Made by a program: the position numbers and the translations under genes
Notes under the pieces: generated by a model
Seen by the model: only the letters and a program-made list of their open reading frames with translations
The model's database searches: none
Told to the model about the DNA's origin: nothing
Assembly (NCBI GenBank): GCA_903813345.2
Contig: CAIIXF020000009.1
Location: forward strand, 7,310,030 to 7,374,029
Source of the DNA: Owenia fusiformis
Taxonomy: Eukaryota > Annelida > Polychaeta > Sabellida > Oweniidae
Length of the DNA: 64,000 bases
Reading direction: 5' to 3'
Part shown: one piece after another, positions 26,401 through 37,600 of the stretch
Numbering within the stretch: the stretch's first letter is position 1
Layout of the letters: the number at the start of each line of letters is the position of its first letter

Positions 26401-27705
26401 AGTCAATTTATGTTTCCATCAATTTTATAAGTTATTACATCGCAGGTTAAGTAAATAAAAATTCAAACATAAAGAGGCTTCAACACGTACTTCAATGGGG
26501 AAGCTAAGGTTGTCAAACTTATGGAGGGGAGTGTACTTCTGAAGGTGCATCACATTTGATGACTTGTTAATTCAGTTTGGTCTTTTTGGAATTTCAGCCT
26601 ATGTTCCATTCCATTAACAGAATACTATTTGTCATCTGTCACTTCTATCGTCAGTACATTGAGAGTATTCGTGCAGCCATTACGGCTTTTATTGTGCGCC
26701 ATGATTAAATAAGTATTACATTCCTCAAAAATATTTGCTATTGAATATACTAGTATTCAGTAACTAACTGTAAGTTCATGAGGTCATTATGAACTCCTCT
26801 ATTACAAAATGAAATAGCAAATAAAAATCTTTTGATTTTGAATCTTTTCAAAAAATCATCTAATTGCATGTTTCAGAATTTGACATATCTTTGAATGTAC
26901 TCTAACTGTCTAAAGAATGAATTAGGAATGAGGATTTCCCAATAAAATAGCTTGTTAAGAATAAAATAGCTTGTTAAAGATTTGTTAGGATTTGCCCTTA
27001 ACCTTAGCTCAATGTATGCTAACCCATCATGATAAACCATGACATCTCATTTTTTCTCAGCCCTGAGATGTTTCAGGTGAAACAGAAAGATGCTATGAGA
27101 ATCAGAATGATGCTAACCCTTACTTTGGATTTGCGGATATCCTCTCATATAAATGAGAAATGCATCCATCCAATCCCCCTCCATCCAATATTAATTTATT
27201 TTGATTATTTTTTGTATAACGCATGGAAACTAATTTTAAAAAGTGAGCAATGTCATTAGTATTGTGATAACAACGTCCCTTATACCTATTTATTACAGGT
27301 CGTGAATATATGTTTCTGGTTATTGCAATGAATTTTTCCACAAATATTTTTTGGGGGAAATCAAGACCGGGGGGTTCGACCGAAGCCATCGAACCCCCGG
27401 TCCCTATACGGCTATAAAGCAATTTAATATTGAAATGGAAAATGGGGTCATGTTAATACATTCATTTTCTTTAATAATGTTCTCCTAATAATTCGTCTCT
27501 ATTTTAATTCATGTTTTACTACTAGTATTTGCCGTGGCAGTAATATTAAAAGATTTCGACTGCATACCTGGAATCCTAGAAGTATGCTTAAGTACCAAGC
27601 AGGGGCATCATCCACTCCATACTTCAGTTCAAATCCTGGTAAGACATGTGGATAAGTCTCCTCCCTCTCTTCTTCGTTGCAACATTTCCCATTGTCAATC
27701 CCCAT
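8439..27705 (-). CDS. SLC23: SLC23/NCS2 family nucleobase-ascorbate transporter, complete, 13 coding exons
   Basis: Membrane carrier of the nucleobase-ascorbate (NCS2) family. Coding exons in transcript order: 27705-27568, 21293-21136, 20724-20630, 19250-19141, 18609-18428, 18143-18020, 17239-17083, 12074-11925, 10997-10894, 10482-10353, 10076-9933, 9595-9500, 8743-8439. They sum to 1893 bp, giving 630 residues in one frame, with AG acceptors and GT donors throughout; vertebrate members have about 600-650 residues. Recognisable blocks are [10 protein letters not shown] (end of exon 1), [19 protein letters not shown] (exon 8), the signature [10 protein letters not shown] (residues 397-406) and [13 protein letters not shown] (exon 11). 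The start ATG at 27705 follows an in-frame TGA. Exon 4 encodes a probable extracellular loop with NIT and NLT glycosylation sequons. By analogy with E. coli UraA, Glu347 and Glu397 would bind substrate. Oddities: Glu rather than Pro begins the signature, and Thr47 replaces the usual His of the QH motif. Substrate unproven. Confidence 0.95.
8785..9490 (-). repeat. About 36-bp minisatellite in the last SLC23 intron
   Basis: Tandem units containing CAGCCAGCATGTAAATATCT and GATTGTGCTGGGTT fill most of the intron between the exons at 9500-9595 and 8439-8743. Minus-strand open frames here only reflect the period. Confidence 0.9.
10182..10262 (+). mobile_element. Partial copy of the ATGTCACCAC short interspersed element
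   Basis: Starts ACATGCAAAATGTCAC and continues with the GATGC..GAACACCATCCAC text shared with 45909, 50939, 53048, 62488 and 63507. It ends early, about 90 bp from SLC23 exon 10. Confidence 0.6.
10977..11066 (-). repeat. 60-bp tandem duplication of the SLC23 exon 9 acceptor
   Basis: ACACCCTCCATACCTATTCC occurs at 10979 and again exactly 60 bp away, at 11039. The first copy is the start of exon 9 (first base 10997) with its TTATAG acceptor. The second recreates exon start plus an AAAG acceptor with first base 11057. Splicing to the distal copy would run into an in-frame TAG after about ten codons. Confidence 0.75.
11089..11301. mobile_element. MITE of the CAGGCCCGTAGCCAG family, complete copy
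   Basis: Perfect terminal inverted repeats CAGGCCCGTAGCCAG and CTGGCTACGGGCCTG bound 213 bp containing a G-run. It lies in the SLC23 intron between exons 8 and 9. Relatives in this window are at 33117, 35208, 39837 and 56656. No protein is encoded; a hAT-like origin is possible but no clean target duplication was found. Confidence 0.8.
11400..11885 (+). repeat. 20-bp tandem repeat in SLC23 intron 8
   Basis: About 24 degenerate copies of TAGTACTAGGACAATTAGAA end some 40 bp from exon 8 (11925-12074). On the transcribed strand they read TTCTAATTGTCCTAGTACTA. Confidence 0.85.
12147..15945. mobile_element. 3.8-kb foldback transposon in an SLC23 intron
   Basis: TACTGGATGAGCATAATG at 12147 has its inverse ending at 15945. 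The target duplication is GAA (12144-12146 and 15946-15948). Long arms (about 12147-12860 and 15235-15945) are inverted copies of each other. The right half also holds a second tandem copy of arm text near 15000-15290. The interior holds a broken transposon-type gene (14011-14600), GTGAGTGATTTTGGACAG repeats (13480-13850) and GGAC/TGAC simple repeats (14865-14920). The element sits only about 70 bp upstream of the exon 8 acceptor without breaking the gene. Confidence 0.85.
14011..14600 (+). pseudogene. Transposon-type zinc-binding protein fragment, broken
   Basis: The frame 14011-14322 encodes 103 residues with CLFCEKDL, a later Cys, and [13 protein letters not shown]. This Cys/His arrangement is of the kind seen at the N-terminus of many large mobile-element or expanded-family proteins in invertebrates. 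After a stop at 14320 the reading continues in a shifted frame to about 14545 with [11 protein letters not shown] and a [12 protein letters not shown] segment. The gene is therefore frameshifted and C-terminally truncated. It lies inside the 12147-15945 foldback element, where it may be captured cargo or the relic of the element's own gene. The family is not identified. Confidence 0.6.
16139..17011. mobile_element. 873-bp hAT-like non-autonomous element
   Basis: The ends are TGGGTTTATG and GCGTAAACCC, followed inward by ACCGACC-type repeats on the left and GGTCGGT-type repeats on the right. An 8-bp duplication CATTAAGA flanks it (16131-16138 and 17012-17019). Eight-base target sites are typical of hAT elements. 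It ends 71 bp from SLC23 exon 7. Confidence 0.75.
17290..17451. mobile_element. Pogo/Tigger-like MITE with CAGT ends
   Basis: TACAGTGAAACCTGT at 17288 and ACAGGTTTTATTGTA ending at 17453 form TA-flanked inverted ends. The interior has AGTGGAACAC direct and inverted motifs. Relatives: 37333-37438 and fragments near 34275-34745 and 41700-41800. Confidence 0.65.
17678..18008. mobile_element. 331-bp MITE, AAAGGTGCAACAA ends, copy 1
   Basis: The inverted ends are AAAGGTGCAACAA and TTGTTGCCCCTTT. The interior matches the copy at 29182-29536 in the same orientation over nearly its whole length. It ends 12 bp from the donor of SLC23 exon 6. Confidence 0.7.
20135..20232. mobile_element. Short mariner-like hairpin with ACAGGGTGG ends
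   Basis: TACAGGGTGGTTCAAAAAAT and its inverse near 20215-20230 (ATCACCCTGTA) bound about 95 bp. A related start is at 19856. Confidence 0.45.
20925..21097. mobile_element. MITE with ACCACTTATA ends, copy 1
   Basis: AATTTTGCCAGGCTCGGAAA and TACCACTTATATACGG match, in inverted orientation, the copy at 40086-40247 (ATAAGTGGTATTTAATCC ... TTACCACTTATAC). Confidence 0.6.
21294..22387. other. SLC23 intron 1, distal part: no further gene
   Basis: No exon between 21293 and 27568 is needed: exons 1 and 2 join in phase 0 and match the family without a gap. The stretch is AT-rich, with a C-run near 22227-22238 and ATATGCAG-type repeats near 21690-21850 that recur near 24960-25330. Confidence 0.6.
22388..23027. 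repeat. Pair of identical 92-bp direct repeats, 548 bp apart
   Basis: 22388-22479 and 22936-23027 are identical base for base over 92 bp, starting TTCAATTGTTTAC and ending CATGTTTTGG. The identity implies a recent duplication or the termini of a small element. No coding content lies between them. Confidence 0.85.
23028..25484. other. Intron 1 of SLC23, no gene recognised
   Basis: No domain, RNA gene or clean transposon was recognised. ATATGCAR-rich repetitive text runs from about 24960 to 25330. Confidence 0.5.
25485..25763. mobile_element. Partial copy of the TTAA palindromic element
   Basis: Matches one arm of 29914-30748 (the text ATATCATTTGCGG..TTCACTTCTGTTT, AAAAGCTATTGA and ATAGTGACA..ATAATATTTA). 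It is cut off by the mariner-like MITE beginning at 25766. Confidence 0.6.
25766..26533. mobile_element. 768-bp Tc1/mariner-like palindromic MITE
   Basis: CACTCCCCTCCATAAGTTTG at 25766 is mirrored by CAAACTTATGGAGGGGAGTG ending at 26533, with TA at both flanks. Inner segments also pair (AACCAATGGGAAATGGTTGG near 25940 with CCAACCATTTCCCATTGG near 26317). TA target and CACTCC ends are typical of Tc1/mariner derivatives. No transposase. Confidence 0.85.
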
Positions 27706-29181
27706 TATCAACTTCTCCTTTCACTCTTGCGGTTCAGAGACCAATAATGATCAAATAAACTTTCAACTGAAGGCTTGTAGCGTCTTCAACTGTCAAGAGT
27801 ATTTTAAATGACTGACATTCAAAATATGGTAGAACAGCACGGGTTGAGCAGTCAGTAAACAAGAAAACAGCAACTCTCCGTGAAGCAGATCCCATCGTAC
27901 AAAACAGTCGTCCTTTCTAAAGTTTAATGACAATAATAACCAAGTTGTAATATTGCCTCCTTTTGGAAAAATCTCCACATATATGAAGAAATTCAATCTG
28001 AGGTATAGATTGAGACTATAAAAGGACGAAATCCGATGAGCAGGCTATTTGAGTTATCAATTAAATCATTCTTCAGTAAAAAGCCAGCCAATTTGAATTC
28101 AGCAGCCATCTCGAAAATTCCTTTTTGGGCAAGTCTTATGCTAAACAATAATTTGATTTATTAAAGTTACATTTGTAGCTATGCACTATCTTCTCGAACA
28201 GAGGTTCAGCTTATAAAATTTGGACCAAATCCATTTTGAATGCAGTAGCCATTTTGAAATTTATTTTTTGAGGTGTGAGGTTCGATACATGTATAGATCA
28301 TTCCAACCAAATGGTATGAACGTGATACAGTTCTTGTTAATCCGTTAAAATTTTTCCTTTTTTAATTTCGAAAAAAAATTATAACAAATACTAAACAAAT
28401 ACTCCTCCCGCATAGCAAATTCGCACATCTTTTCATAAGTTAGCATTATGCTACTAAGAAGTGAGCAATAGGTATATTATTTGAGCCCCTAAACGAACAG
28501 GTCGTCGTGCATCCTTCTTCAAAGGACTTCATTTATGCTTAAATTCAATTATATACTTGTAAAATACCCTTGCAGCACATGGAACAGGTCCATTTTCATA
28601 TATAACATGATGGGGGTAAACATTTCATAATTTTCTCATTTCATGTAGATTATACTAAAAATAGCATTGAACAGATATTTCATTGCTTATATAGGCACCC
28701 GTATATAGAATATGAACAAAATCTGGTAACTTTTATTGAGTTATCAGGTTATTGAGGGTTATTTCTTAAAAAATAGCAGCAATTTAGAAATGAGTGTTCA
28801 TATTTTTGTAATTCCTCCTCAAGTAGATGTCCTTTGCCCATAATGTATTAGCGCACGTATACCTTATGGGTATATGGGAACGACGTCTGTAAACCGCCGT
28901 TTGAGTCATCAATTGAATTAACACTGAAGAATGGATGGCTTGGTAGTCAGATGGACGATTTTTCTATATCTTTACTTGAATTTTGTTTGACGGACGGATG
29001 GACGGACGGACAGGCAGACACATAAAAGAGTATCAGGCCTTGGGCTCATGATACTTTATCCTTTATGAGCTATTGTAAATCCAATTCATACAAAGGAGTT
29101 ACCGGTGAGTCTCAATAAGTGGTCTGTTAATTTATTACAAGTTTTTTGGCACGTGTTATTCATGCTGTCAATAATATAATT

Positions 29182-29536
29182 AAAGGTGCAACGATAAGTG
29201 CAGAGGGGTCATTCAACGATCATGGACCATTGTCAAAAATGTTTTTCAGTTCAATATTTCATCAAGACTAACTTATATTTTTATTATCTCCAAAGAAATC
29301 CCCTGGATGGACATTATATTTCAGCTGATATTCTTCTTGAAATGAGTGGTGGATCTTAAAAATCGATAAGTGGGACTCCCTTTAAAGAAGCTTTGAACTT
29401 AACTGAATTTACACTCAATGCTGAAATTGATAGTTTATCCATACATTTTAAGAAAATAGGAATGTCAAAGAAGATGTTCCCCTCTGATAGCTCAGAAAAA
29501 GTAAAATTTTCTCTCTACAGGCCTTGTTGCCCCTTT
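29182..29536. mobile_element. MITE, AAAGGTGCAAC ends, copy 2
   Basis: Same family and orientation as 17678-18008, with TTGTTGCCCCTTT at the right end. Confidence 0.7.
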
Positions 29537-29913
29537 AAAAGATTTTTGTCTATAAAAATAACATACTCGTGCTAGTATTACTAGTCCCCTTCTGTTGTTG
29601 GTTGTTGTTGATGTAGGGGGTAATATCACCTAGGGGTAAAATGCAATTAAGGGACTAAATGACTATATAGGGATGAAAGTTCATAAATCTAAAGTATCTC
29701 AAGGGTTTGTGTCTGATGATGACTTTGTAATGGTGGGTAGTTCATATTTAGGGCTAAAACCAATCTAAATGTTATTGTCTGCCATGTACAACAAATTTTG
29801 TTGGAATATAACTTTGGGAATAAAAGTTTAAGATTTATAGGGGTTCGATCTAAGTCTACCGCCTTGGGAATAGGGGTCTATCACAGAGGCCGGGATAAAC
29901 GTCTATTACTTAA

Positions 29914-30748
29914 GCACAGGCTGGTATCGAAATATTTGTCCGCTGTGACGGAGCATGCTATTTTTCATAAAAACATTAAGAATACTTCACGATTCATTTT
30001 TTTAACTCATATGTTTCGTTATACCATACAAAATTACTTACTCCATGCAATGGATATATCATTTGCGGGTAACTTTCACTTCTGTTTGAAGTCCAATTAC
30101 GCTGGGAAGAAAAGCTATTGAAAATGGCGCCGGAGTATCATACTTCAGAATGTACCATTTCTTGTTTAACTTTCTAATGGCACGATATAGTGACACGATA
30201 ATATTTACACATGGTTTCATCATAACTATGAAGGTATACATGAGATGTTGATGTATTTGGTCTTTTTAAGTCTTTTATAAAAAATAGTGTTTAATTTTTT
30301 TTGTCCGCTGTGACGGAGCAGTTGCACATGTGAACTGTGAAAATGCTCCGTCACAGCGGACAAAATATATTAATATTATTTTTTATAAAAAAAATTAAGA
30401 AGACCCAATGCATTAATATCTCATTAATACATTCAGAGATATGCTGAAAACATATGTTAATATTATCGTGTCACTATATCATGCCATTAAAAAATAAAAA
30501 AATAAATGGTACATTTTAGAGTTTGATACTCTGGCGCCGTTTTCAATAGATTTTACTCCTAGCGTTATTGGACTTCAAACAGAAGTGAAGGTTACACGCA
30601 AATGATATATCCATTGCATGGAGTAAGTAATTATCTTTGATATAACGAAACATATGAGTTAAAAAATAAATCGTGAAGCATTCTTAGTGTTTTTATGAAA
30701 AATAGCATGCTCCGTCACAGCGGACAAATCTTTCGATACCAGCCTGTG
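29914..30748. mobile_element. 835-bp palindromic element flanked by TTAA
   Basis: TTAA at 29910-29913 and 30749-30752 flanks arms that pair over almost the full length (GCACAGGCTGGTATCG to CGATACCAGCCTGTG). A second nested inverted pair of GTCCGCTGTGACGGAGC lies at 30304-30363, with only about 30 bp between its arms. TTAA flanks suggest a piggyBac-type non-autonomous element. The 107-residue plus frame at 29798-30121 lies partly within it and is not a gene. Confidence 0.75.
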
Positions 30749-31665
30749 TTAAGGGGATTATAGTCTATCAATTTGTGTTTTTGTCTGTCCGGTGAAATAA
30801 ATGTAAACATTGATTTGCACACGAGCGCTTGATGTTAAAAGTATTGCTTATAATATCAATTCAAATCCATCCTCAATATGTATTGTCATGATTTTAGTAT
30901 TAATGAAATGCTTTAAGTGGTATGCTCCCGAATTGGGATAATGGAACTCGAATGGTGGTGGTAGTGGTGTTGGTGGGGGGGGGGGAGCTTACTGTATCAG
31001 ACTGTTTCTCGTTAGGTCATGGTTTGGGATAGTTGGGGTTTGTTTTCCTTTATCACTGGTCGTGTGCTCTTGGATGTTTTCTTTTCCTGGCTGTGTTCTC
31101 CAGCCATTTCGATAAGTAAATAAATACACGTTTGTCAGGTCTACTGTGTGTTTTGAACTTATATGATTCCGGGATGTGCGCTCTAATGTACAGTGAATTA
31201 AAACTGAGGCGCAACGTCACCACCGTGCGAAGTTCAATCTTTTCACAATAAATGATATTGGGCGTCTATGAACCTGTTATAGAGACCAATATATGACATT
31301 ACCGAATGATCACAAAATGTACGTCATTGCTGCTTTTTTCAATTAGTATAACATACTTTCGATATATGCTAATCAAATGTTTTTTGCTACTGGCTTTACA
31401 ATGTGATCAAGTGACCTTGAACAAGATTAACGTGACCTTCGACAGAAAAACAACCTTCAGCTGTTTTTGGCTTCTTGCTGATTTTTTCTTCCAATTTGGA
31501 TGAACTGGTCACGTTTTATCCGTCAAACCTAACACATGGGTTAGAGCTACACATTAATAAGTCATTTTATTGAATTTCGGACAGAGACATAGAAGGCGAG
31601 AGAACGGAAGGAAAGTCACAGATCGACTGAATATCGAAGAGGTCGTGTAAAAATTGACAATCAAA

Positions 31666-34600
31666 ATGCCCGAACTGGTGAAGATCCGTAAAGTAACTGG
31701 ACATAATGATCCGACCAAGAGAAAGGGTCGGTGGTATTTCGGAGGACTGGCAAGTGCCGGAGCTGCCTGTTGTACACATCCCCTCGATCTGCTGAAAGTG
31801 AGTTTCAGGCTTTTGATGGTTTTCTGAGAACGTTACAATGTTGCAATTTTGGGTACAATATTTCTAGTTTATGTACTTTATGCCAAAATAATTATACATT
31901 GTTTATAGCTAATGTATAGCTGCATGTCCTTAATTACTATGACTATATTACTATGACAGGGGTCCAGTTATGTCGGTTCACCTTGAGAAAAAGGGGATGG
32001 TTACCCGGGGGTGGTTATGTAACGATTCGTTGACACTCCTTCCCTGAAGGATAACGTCCCATCGTAACTAGCTCACAAGGGTAATCCCACTTCTGACACC
32101 ATACCAGTTTAAGGACCCATGTGCTCTAGTGTGGGGATGCGCCGGATAGTAGACATCAAAGGGAGTGTGCCCAGGTCAGGACCCAGGATGATCCACTCCT
32201 GCAAAATCAGAGAAACTATACCATTCTAGCCAAAATTGACTAGCCACTACAGCCGGGCTGTAGTAGCGATTTGCTATCGAGGGTCATTACAGTGGTACTG
32301 GAGCCACATGTTACATGTACATGTGCCTGTAACCTCCCAAAGTGTGTATCTGTATTCCGAGGTCTTGCGAAAGATCTACTATATTGCTGTTCAAATACAT
32401 GTATTCATTCTATTTTAGTTGTGCTTCTTCGCTCGTTTGTTGAACAGAATGAAAACATTCATAATCTAACCTACTGTGGCCATCTATAGCTTTGGCTCGG
32501 GATTGGAGTAGGTGGTAGCGATAGACCAATTCGATTATCATGTGCCACACCCACTTTTTTCATCGAGCCTGTTCATCAGTAGTGCCCCAACTTCATTGTT
32601 TTCAAGAATTTTCGACACTGGTTGGTTGTGTACATCAATCTTATCGAGCCATGCCCTCTTTGCAGCCCCATGGTTGGATAACTTCAACAGATTCCAAACT
32701 GAATATAGAATATGAATCCACTCCCTGAGTATCTCAAAATGTCTGCCAGCTGGTTGTCTGTGCAGTATTATTTAAGGAGAACTCTTCGGTCCAATATGGT
32801 TTCTTTTATAATTTTGAGAAATATTGATATTTGTGGCATATTTTCAGGTCTCAACAAAACATAACAAGTAACTTGATAATAAATATAATATGATATGCTC
32901 ATGCAGATATCACATCCATTTGCAGAAATGAACCATTTCACTAATAAAATTGTTTGTGTGTTCCAGGTCCACCTGCAGACACAACAAAAAGCCGAGCTTA
33001 AGCTCACTGGGATGGCAGTAAAAATTGTTCGCACTCAGGGCGTCTTAGCACTATATAATGGTCTCACTGCATCATTATTACGTCAGGCAAGTAATACAAT
33101 GACCTTATTATATACTCAGGTCTGTAGCCAGGGGGGGGGGGGGGGTTGAACTTCATGGGCCAAACATTTTTTCACCATTCTGAGCACTTTCAAGTGCTAC
33201 GGGCCTGTTACCATTATTATAGATAATTAGCTATTGCATAATGCAAGACTTGTTTTGACTTTGCTCCATTCTTCATTCTTTTGTATTAAGTGACAATATA
33301 TGATTTGCTCTTTTTAGTTGCTTTTGTTTAATGTCATGCATTTGCTTAATATAAAGTGAAGCCATATTTGTGTTTTCCTTCCTGGTGTATGTCTAGGTTA
33401 ACTCTCTATTGTAAAACACATTGAATTGGTGAGATCAATTTTCACAGATTTTTACATTTGTTTCTTTTTGCTTATGTATGTTTTGACAGTTTTTGATAGT
33501 GTCTCAATTTGTACCAAGTATTCAATTTTGAATTTTCAGCATTCTGAATTTGGAATTTTACACTCATGCAAATATACGCAAATTCAAGATGTCAGCGAAT
33601 TTAATGTGTTTTGCAGTATATCTGGAATGTGATTTGATTTTTTGATTTTTCTTCCAGTTGACCTACTCAATGACAAGATTTGGCATTTATGAGAGTGTGA
33701 AAAACAATTTTGTCGAAGATCCAGCTAATATGCCATTCTACCAAAAGGTGGGGCTAGCAGCAGTTGCAGGATTTTCCGGTGGTGTCGTGGGAACCCCCGC
33801 TGATATGGTGAATGTTAGGTAGGTTAGCATCATCATGCATGAATTCTGTTACTGAAGAAGTAATTTTACATGAAAGTACCTAGAATGTTTTTTATAGCAC
33901 TTTGAAAAGTACTATATTGTCGTCACCTTGTTCTGCTGGGCATGTGGTCCTGGTGGGCAGGCTGGCACTACATCAATCTTATTATCAAAAATTCCAGGAA
34001 AATGGATTTATCCCTTTCAACTTGAAATCCCAACAGATAAAAGAGCAAACAAGTACCAACATCTGATTCGGTTTATGGAATGCTAGGTATACAGTATTAC
34101 ATGCGAGCTCTTCAAAATGTGATGCTCATCCCTGTGTGTTTTGTTACATTACTTCACAGTGACTTTCTATCATGCATCATTCTAGCTATCTAAATGGAAT
34201 TTCCTGTTTTGTTTCAGAATGCAGAATGATATAAAACTACCAAAAGAACAAAGAAGAAAGTGAGTATCAGATAGAGTAAAGCCTGTATGTCTGAACACCT
34301 TTCTATAATCTGAACACCTTTCGATAATCTGAACACCTCTCTATAATCTGAACACCTCTCAATGTGAACACTTTCATTTTATCTACCATTGATTCACATA
34401 ATGAGAAACCTTGAAGTATGAATATTTGTTTTTATCGTATGATCTGTCAGATGAAGCCCTCTGATTGGTCTGATTTTTTGTGCTGTACCAATCTGTATTG
34501 CTACTGAGGTTGTCCCCATTGATCATCTCCATCGCAATACAGAAAATATTGGTACGGAGGGGACAATCTCAGTAGCAATACAGAGGATCACACGATATTC

Positions 34601-37600
34601 TGTAATGGCACTTGACTTCGTCTCGTTCCAATACAAAATTTCTTGAACAGAATATATCCTGTATTGCACTTCAAATCATTCAATAACTTATAATCCAAAC
34701 ACTTTTGACTTATCCCAGTGGTGTTCGGATAAGACAGGTTTTACTGTACATGTAGTTGGAAAGTGACACACATGCATGCATACAGGGTGTTACATTAGAT
34801 AAATCTTCCCTCAAAGTCAAATGTATTAAAAGAATCTGCTGACATGATAAATTATCAAATGATTGGTAGAGACAGGATTCTTAAAGCAAAGTAACATTTT
34901 ATTTGTCATTTGAAGAATGCAATCCTATTTTCTTTACTTTTTTGCTATTTTTACTGTTAATAAAAATTGTATGTTGGATGTACGTTTGGCCCTCAAAGGG
35001 CAACAGTACAAACAAATCCTATTATATATTATACTAAAAAGGGCACGACAGCATTTCATTGTTCCTTCCAAAAAATCAATGCCACACACTAGTATACCGT
35101 GTAACATACAAGTTATATTAATGTTAAAGTACATGTTCAAGTGCTCATATACAAAATCCATACATGTCTGACTCAATATTTCAATATTTACCATAGAAGT
35201 TACAAAAAAGCCCATAGCCAGCATTTAGAAATTCCAAAGGGGTTGACAAATTTGACTTAAAAAGTGTTCAAAAACCGCATGATTTTGAAAGTTTTATCAG
35301 AGGAGGGGGGGGGGGTTAAACCTTGCTGGCTACAGGCCTGCATACCTAATAACACCTGATATTGGTTATAGTATTTTGGTTTATTAAAAATCTGGTGGTC
35401 AGCTGTGCTGAGAAGTTTTAATTGTAACATCCTGTGTATATGCATCAAGTTAGTTCTCATTATCTGATTAAGTTTTACTGTCTTATCATATTAATATTAA
35501 GACTTCATTGTTTGAAACCTCAAAATTTTCTGTACTGACCATACTCATATCGTATATTGATTAACCTCTTGAATCCCAGGCTCTAAAATCGGTTGAAATC
35601 AGAGAAATTTTCATTTTTCCACCTTTTGACATTTGTCAACATACTTATACAACTTAAACACTCAACTTAGTAAAATTAGATGGCAGAGACCATTCCTACA
35701 CATTTTAAAACAACTTTTTGTGAAAATTTTGATGAAAACTGTTAAATAAGAGCAAGTGTAATGAAAAAAATTTCGTGACAGATTTTCTCGTCACTCTGGG
35801 TTTCAAGGTCATTTCTGGGATGACCAGAAATTTTGTCACTCCAGGTAGTCAAGAGGTTAAATGAATTCTGAGAGATAAGTTGTAGTGGAACGGGTATCAG
35901 GGATCATTTCAACCTTATTTATCTATATTAATCCTACAATTATCATACAGGGTCAACACAAATTGTCTATAGTCACATACCTTCTCAATGCATTACGGTA
36001 TTAACATTTGTTTAAACATTTACAGGGTATTTCATAATTCCTATATCATGATAAAACACCCTGTACTTTTTTGTTTGAGAAACACATTTAGTTCTCAAAT
36101 TTTGGCCCATAATGTTTCATGAATCTGAAAAATGCTTTAATAGTATATGATTATAGATCAGGAGGTGATTTGATCTTTAATTGATTATGCGAATAGAAGG
36201 GGTATAATCATTATGTAACACCCTGTATAGCTTGGTGTCACAAAAGTTCTAAATTCCTAAGATACAAAATATTTTTTTGCTGTTTAAGTCTCTTTTCTTT
36301 AGGATTTTCTGGGATATAATTTTTCTATTACTGTGAAAGCCCAAATTTTGGCAGACAAAAAATTCCACTATTTTGTTAAATCAAATTTTCACTGTGCCTT
36401 TAACTTCACGGTATAGCCTCTTCAGTGAGAATAGTGTGAAAATTTGGGCTTTCGTAGTACACTGAAATATGACAAGTAGTTATTCCACGTGACAACGTTC
36501 TGCTCTTAAAGCCAAATGTAATCATCCATCATTAAAGATCCGGAAGCCATTCCAAATTATCTAAAAAGTGCACCATCAAGAGTCACTTTCAAAACCAATT
36601 TATGTAAATATTCAGGAACAATGAAGCATTTAACAACCACAAACCTGGATCTTACAAGAAAAGAAGAAATTTTACTGAATAGAACAAGATGTGATTTCAT
36701 TTTTACTGGTCATCTTTTTCAACATAATTTTCAAGGTATTGACAGTCCCAAATGCATCTGTGGTTTTAAACAACAAACTACAAAGCATCTAATCTTCAAA
36801 TGCCCTCTGTTGAATGTTATAAGAGAGAAACTTTGGGGGGAACTCAGGAACATGCCAGAAATGAACATTTTCTTTACAGGATGCTCTATAGAGCAAAAGC
36901 TGAATATCTTAATGTATGGCAGAGATGGAGTTAGCATAACATGCAATTCTTCAATATTGAAGCATTTTACATCCTTTTTGTGTGAATGCATTGATATAAT
37001 TATATAGTTTTAACACATTCCTGCCATGCATACATATATGTTGGTAGTCATTTTGTTGCTATTTTGTAAATTTGAATAAACTTTGTATTAACAGGGCCAA
37101 TAATGCTGATTTCAGCCTCGGCCCTGTCATTTGTAGATAATTTTGTAAAGTAAAATAAAGAAACCATAAAAACTAAAAAAAAAATCATTAAAGATCTCTG
37201 AGATGCTACTGCCAATGTTTGTTTTTATTTTTCAGAGTTTTTTCGCTTCAGAGACTTTGCTTATTTTTATTTGCATGACTGCTCGCATATGATATTCACA
37301 GTACATGTACATGAAGTACAGTATTTATATTTACAGTGAAACCTGTAAAGTGGAACATATGACTTATATCGTATATGTGGAACACCTCCCAAGTGGAACA
37401 CTTTAGAGGTGCCAAAGGCGTTCCATTTATAAAAGTTCTACATGTATATGTATACATTCACATGTAGATGTTTCTTCAAATAATCATTTTAAGCTTAACT
37501 GTAATATGCTTCAGTAATTTCTCCATGTTGTCCAGAAGTTGCTAGAGTATTCACTCACAAAAGTAGGTAAGTGCATGTAGGCCTAGAGCTTCTCTCTTTT

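Larger units (their letters stand above)
27706..31665. promoter_or_regulatory. Head-to-head intergenic region between SLC23 and SLC25A10
   Basis: The two genes are divergently transcribed, so this 4-kb stretch must hold both upstream regions and 5' untranslated sequence. No TATA box or other core element was recognised with confidence. It contains MITEs (29182-29536 and 29914-30748) and GGAC simple repeats (28988-29015). Confidence 0.4.

Noticed and set aside
29798-30121. 107-residue plus-strand frame
   Set aside because: Overlaps one arm of a palindromic transposon and shows no domain.
31960-32470. Possible tRNA-derived SINE in SLC25A10 intron 1
   Set aside because: No A/B box pair or cloverleaf could be fitted.
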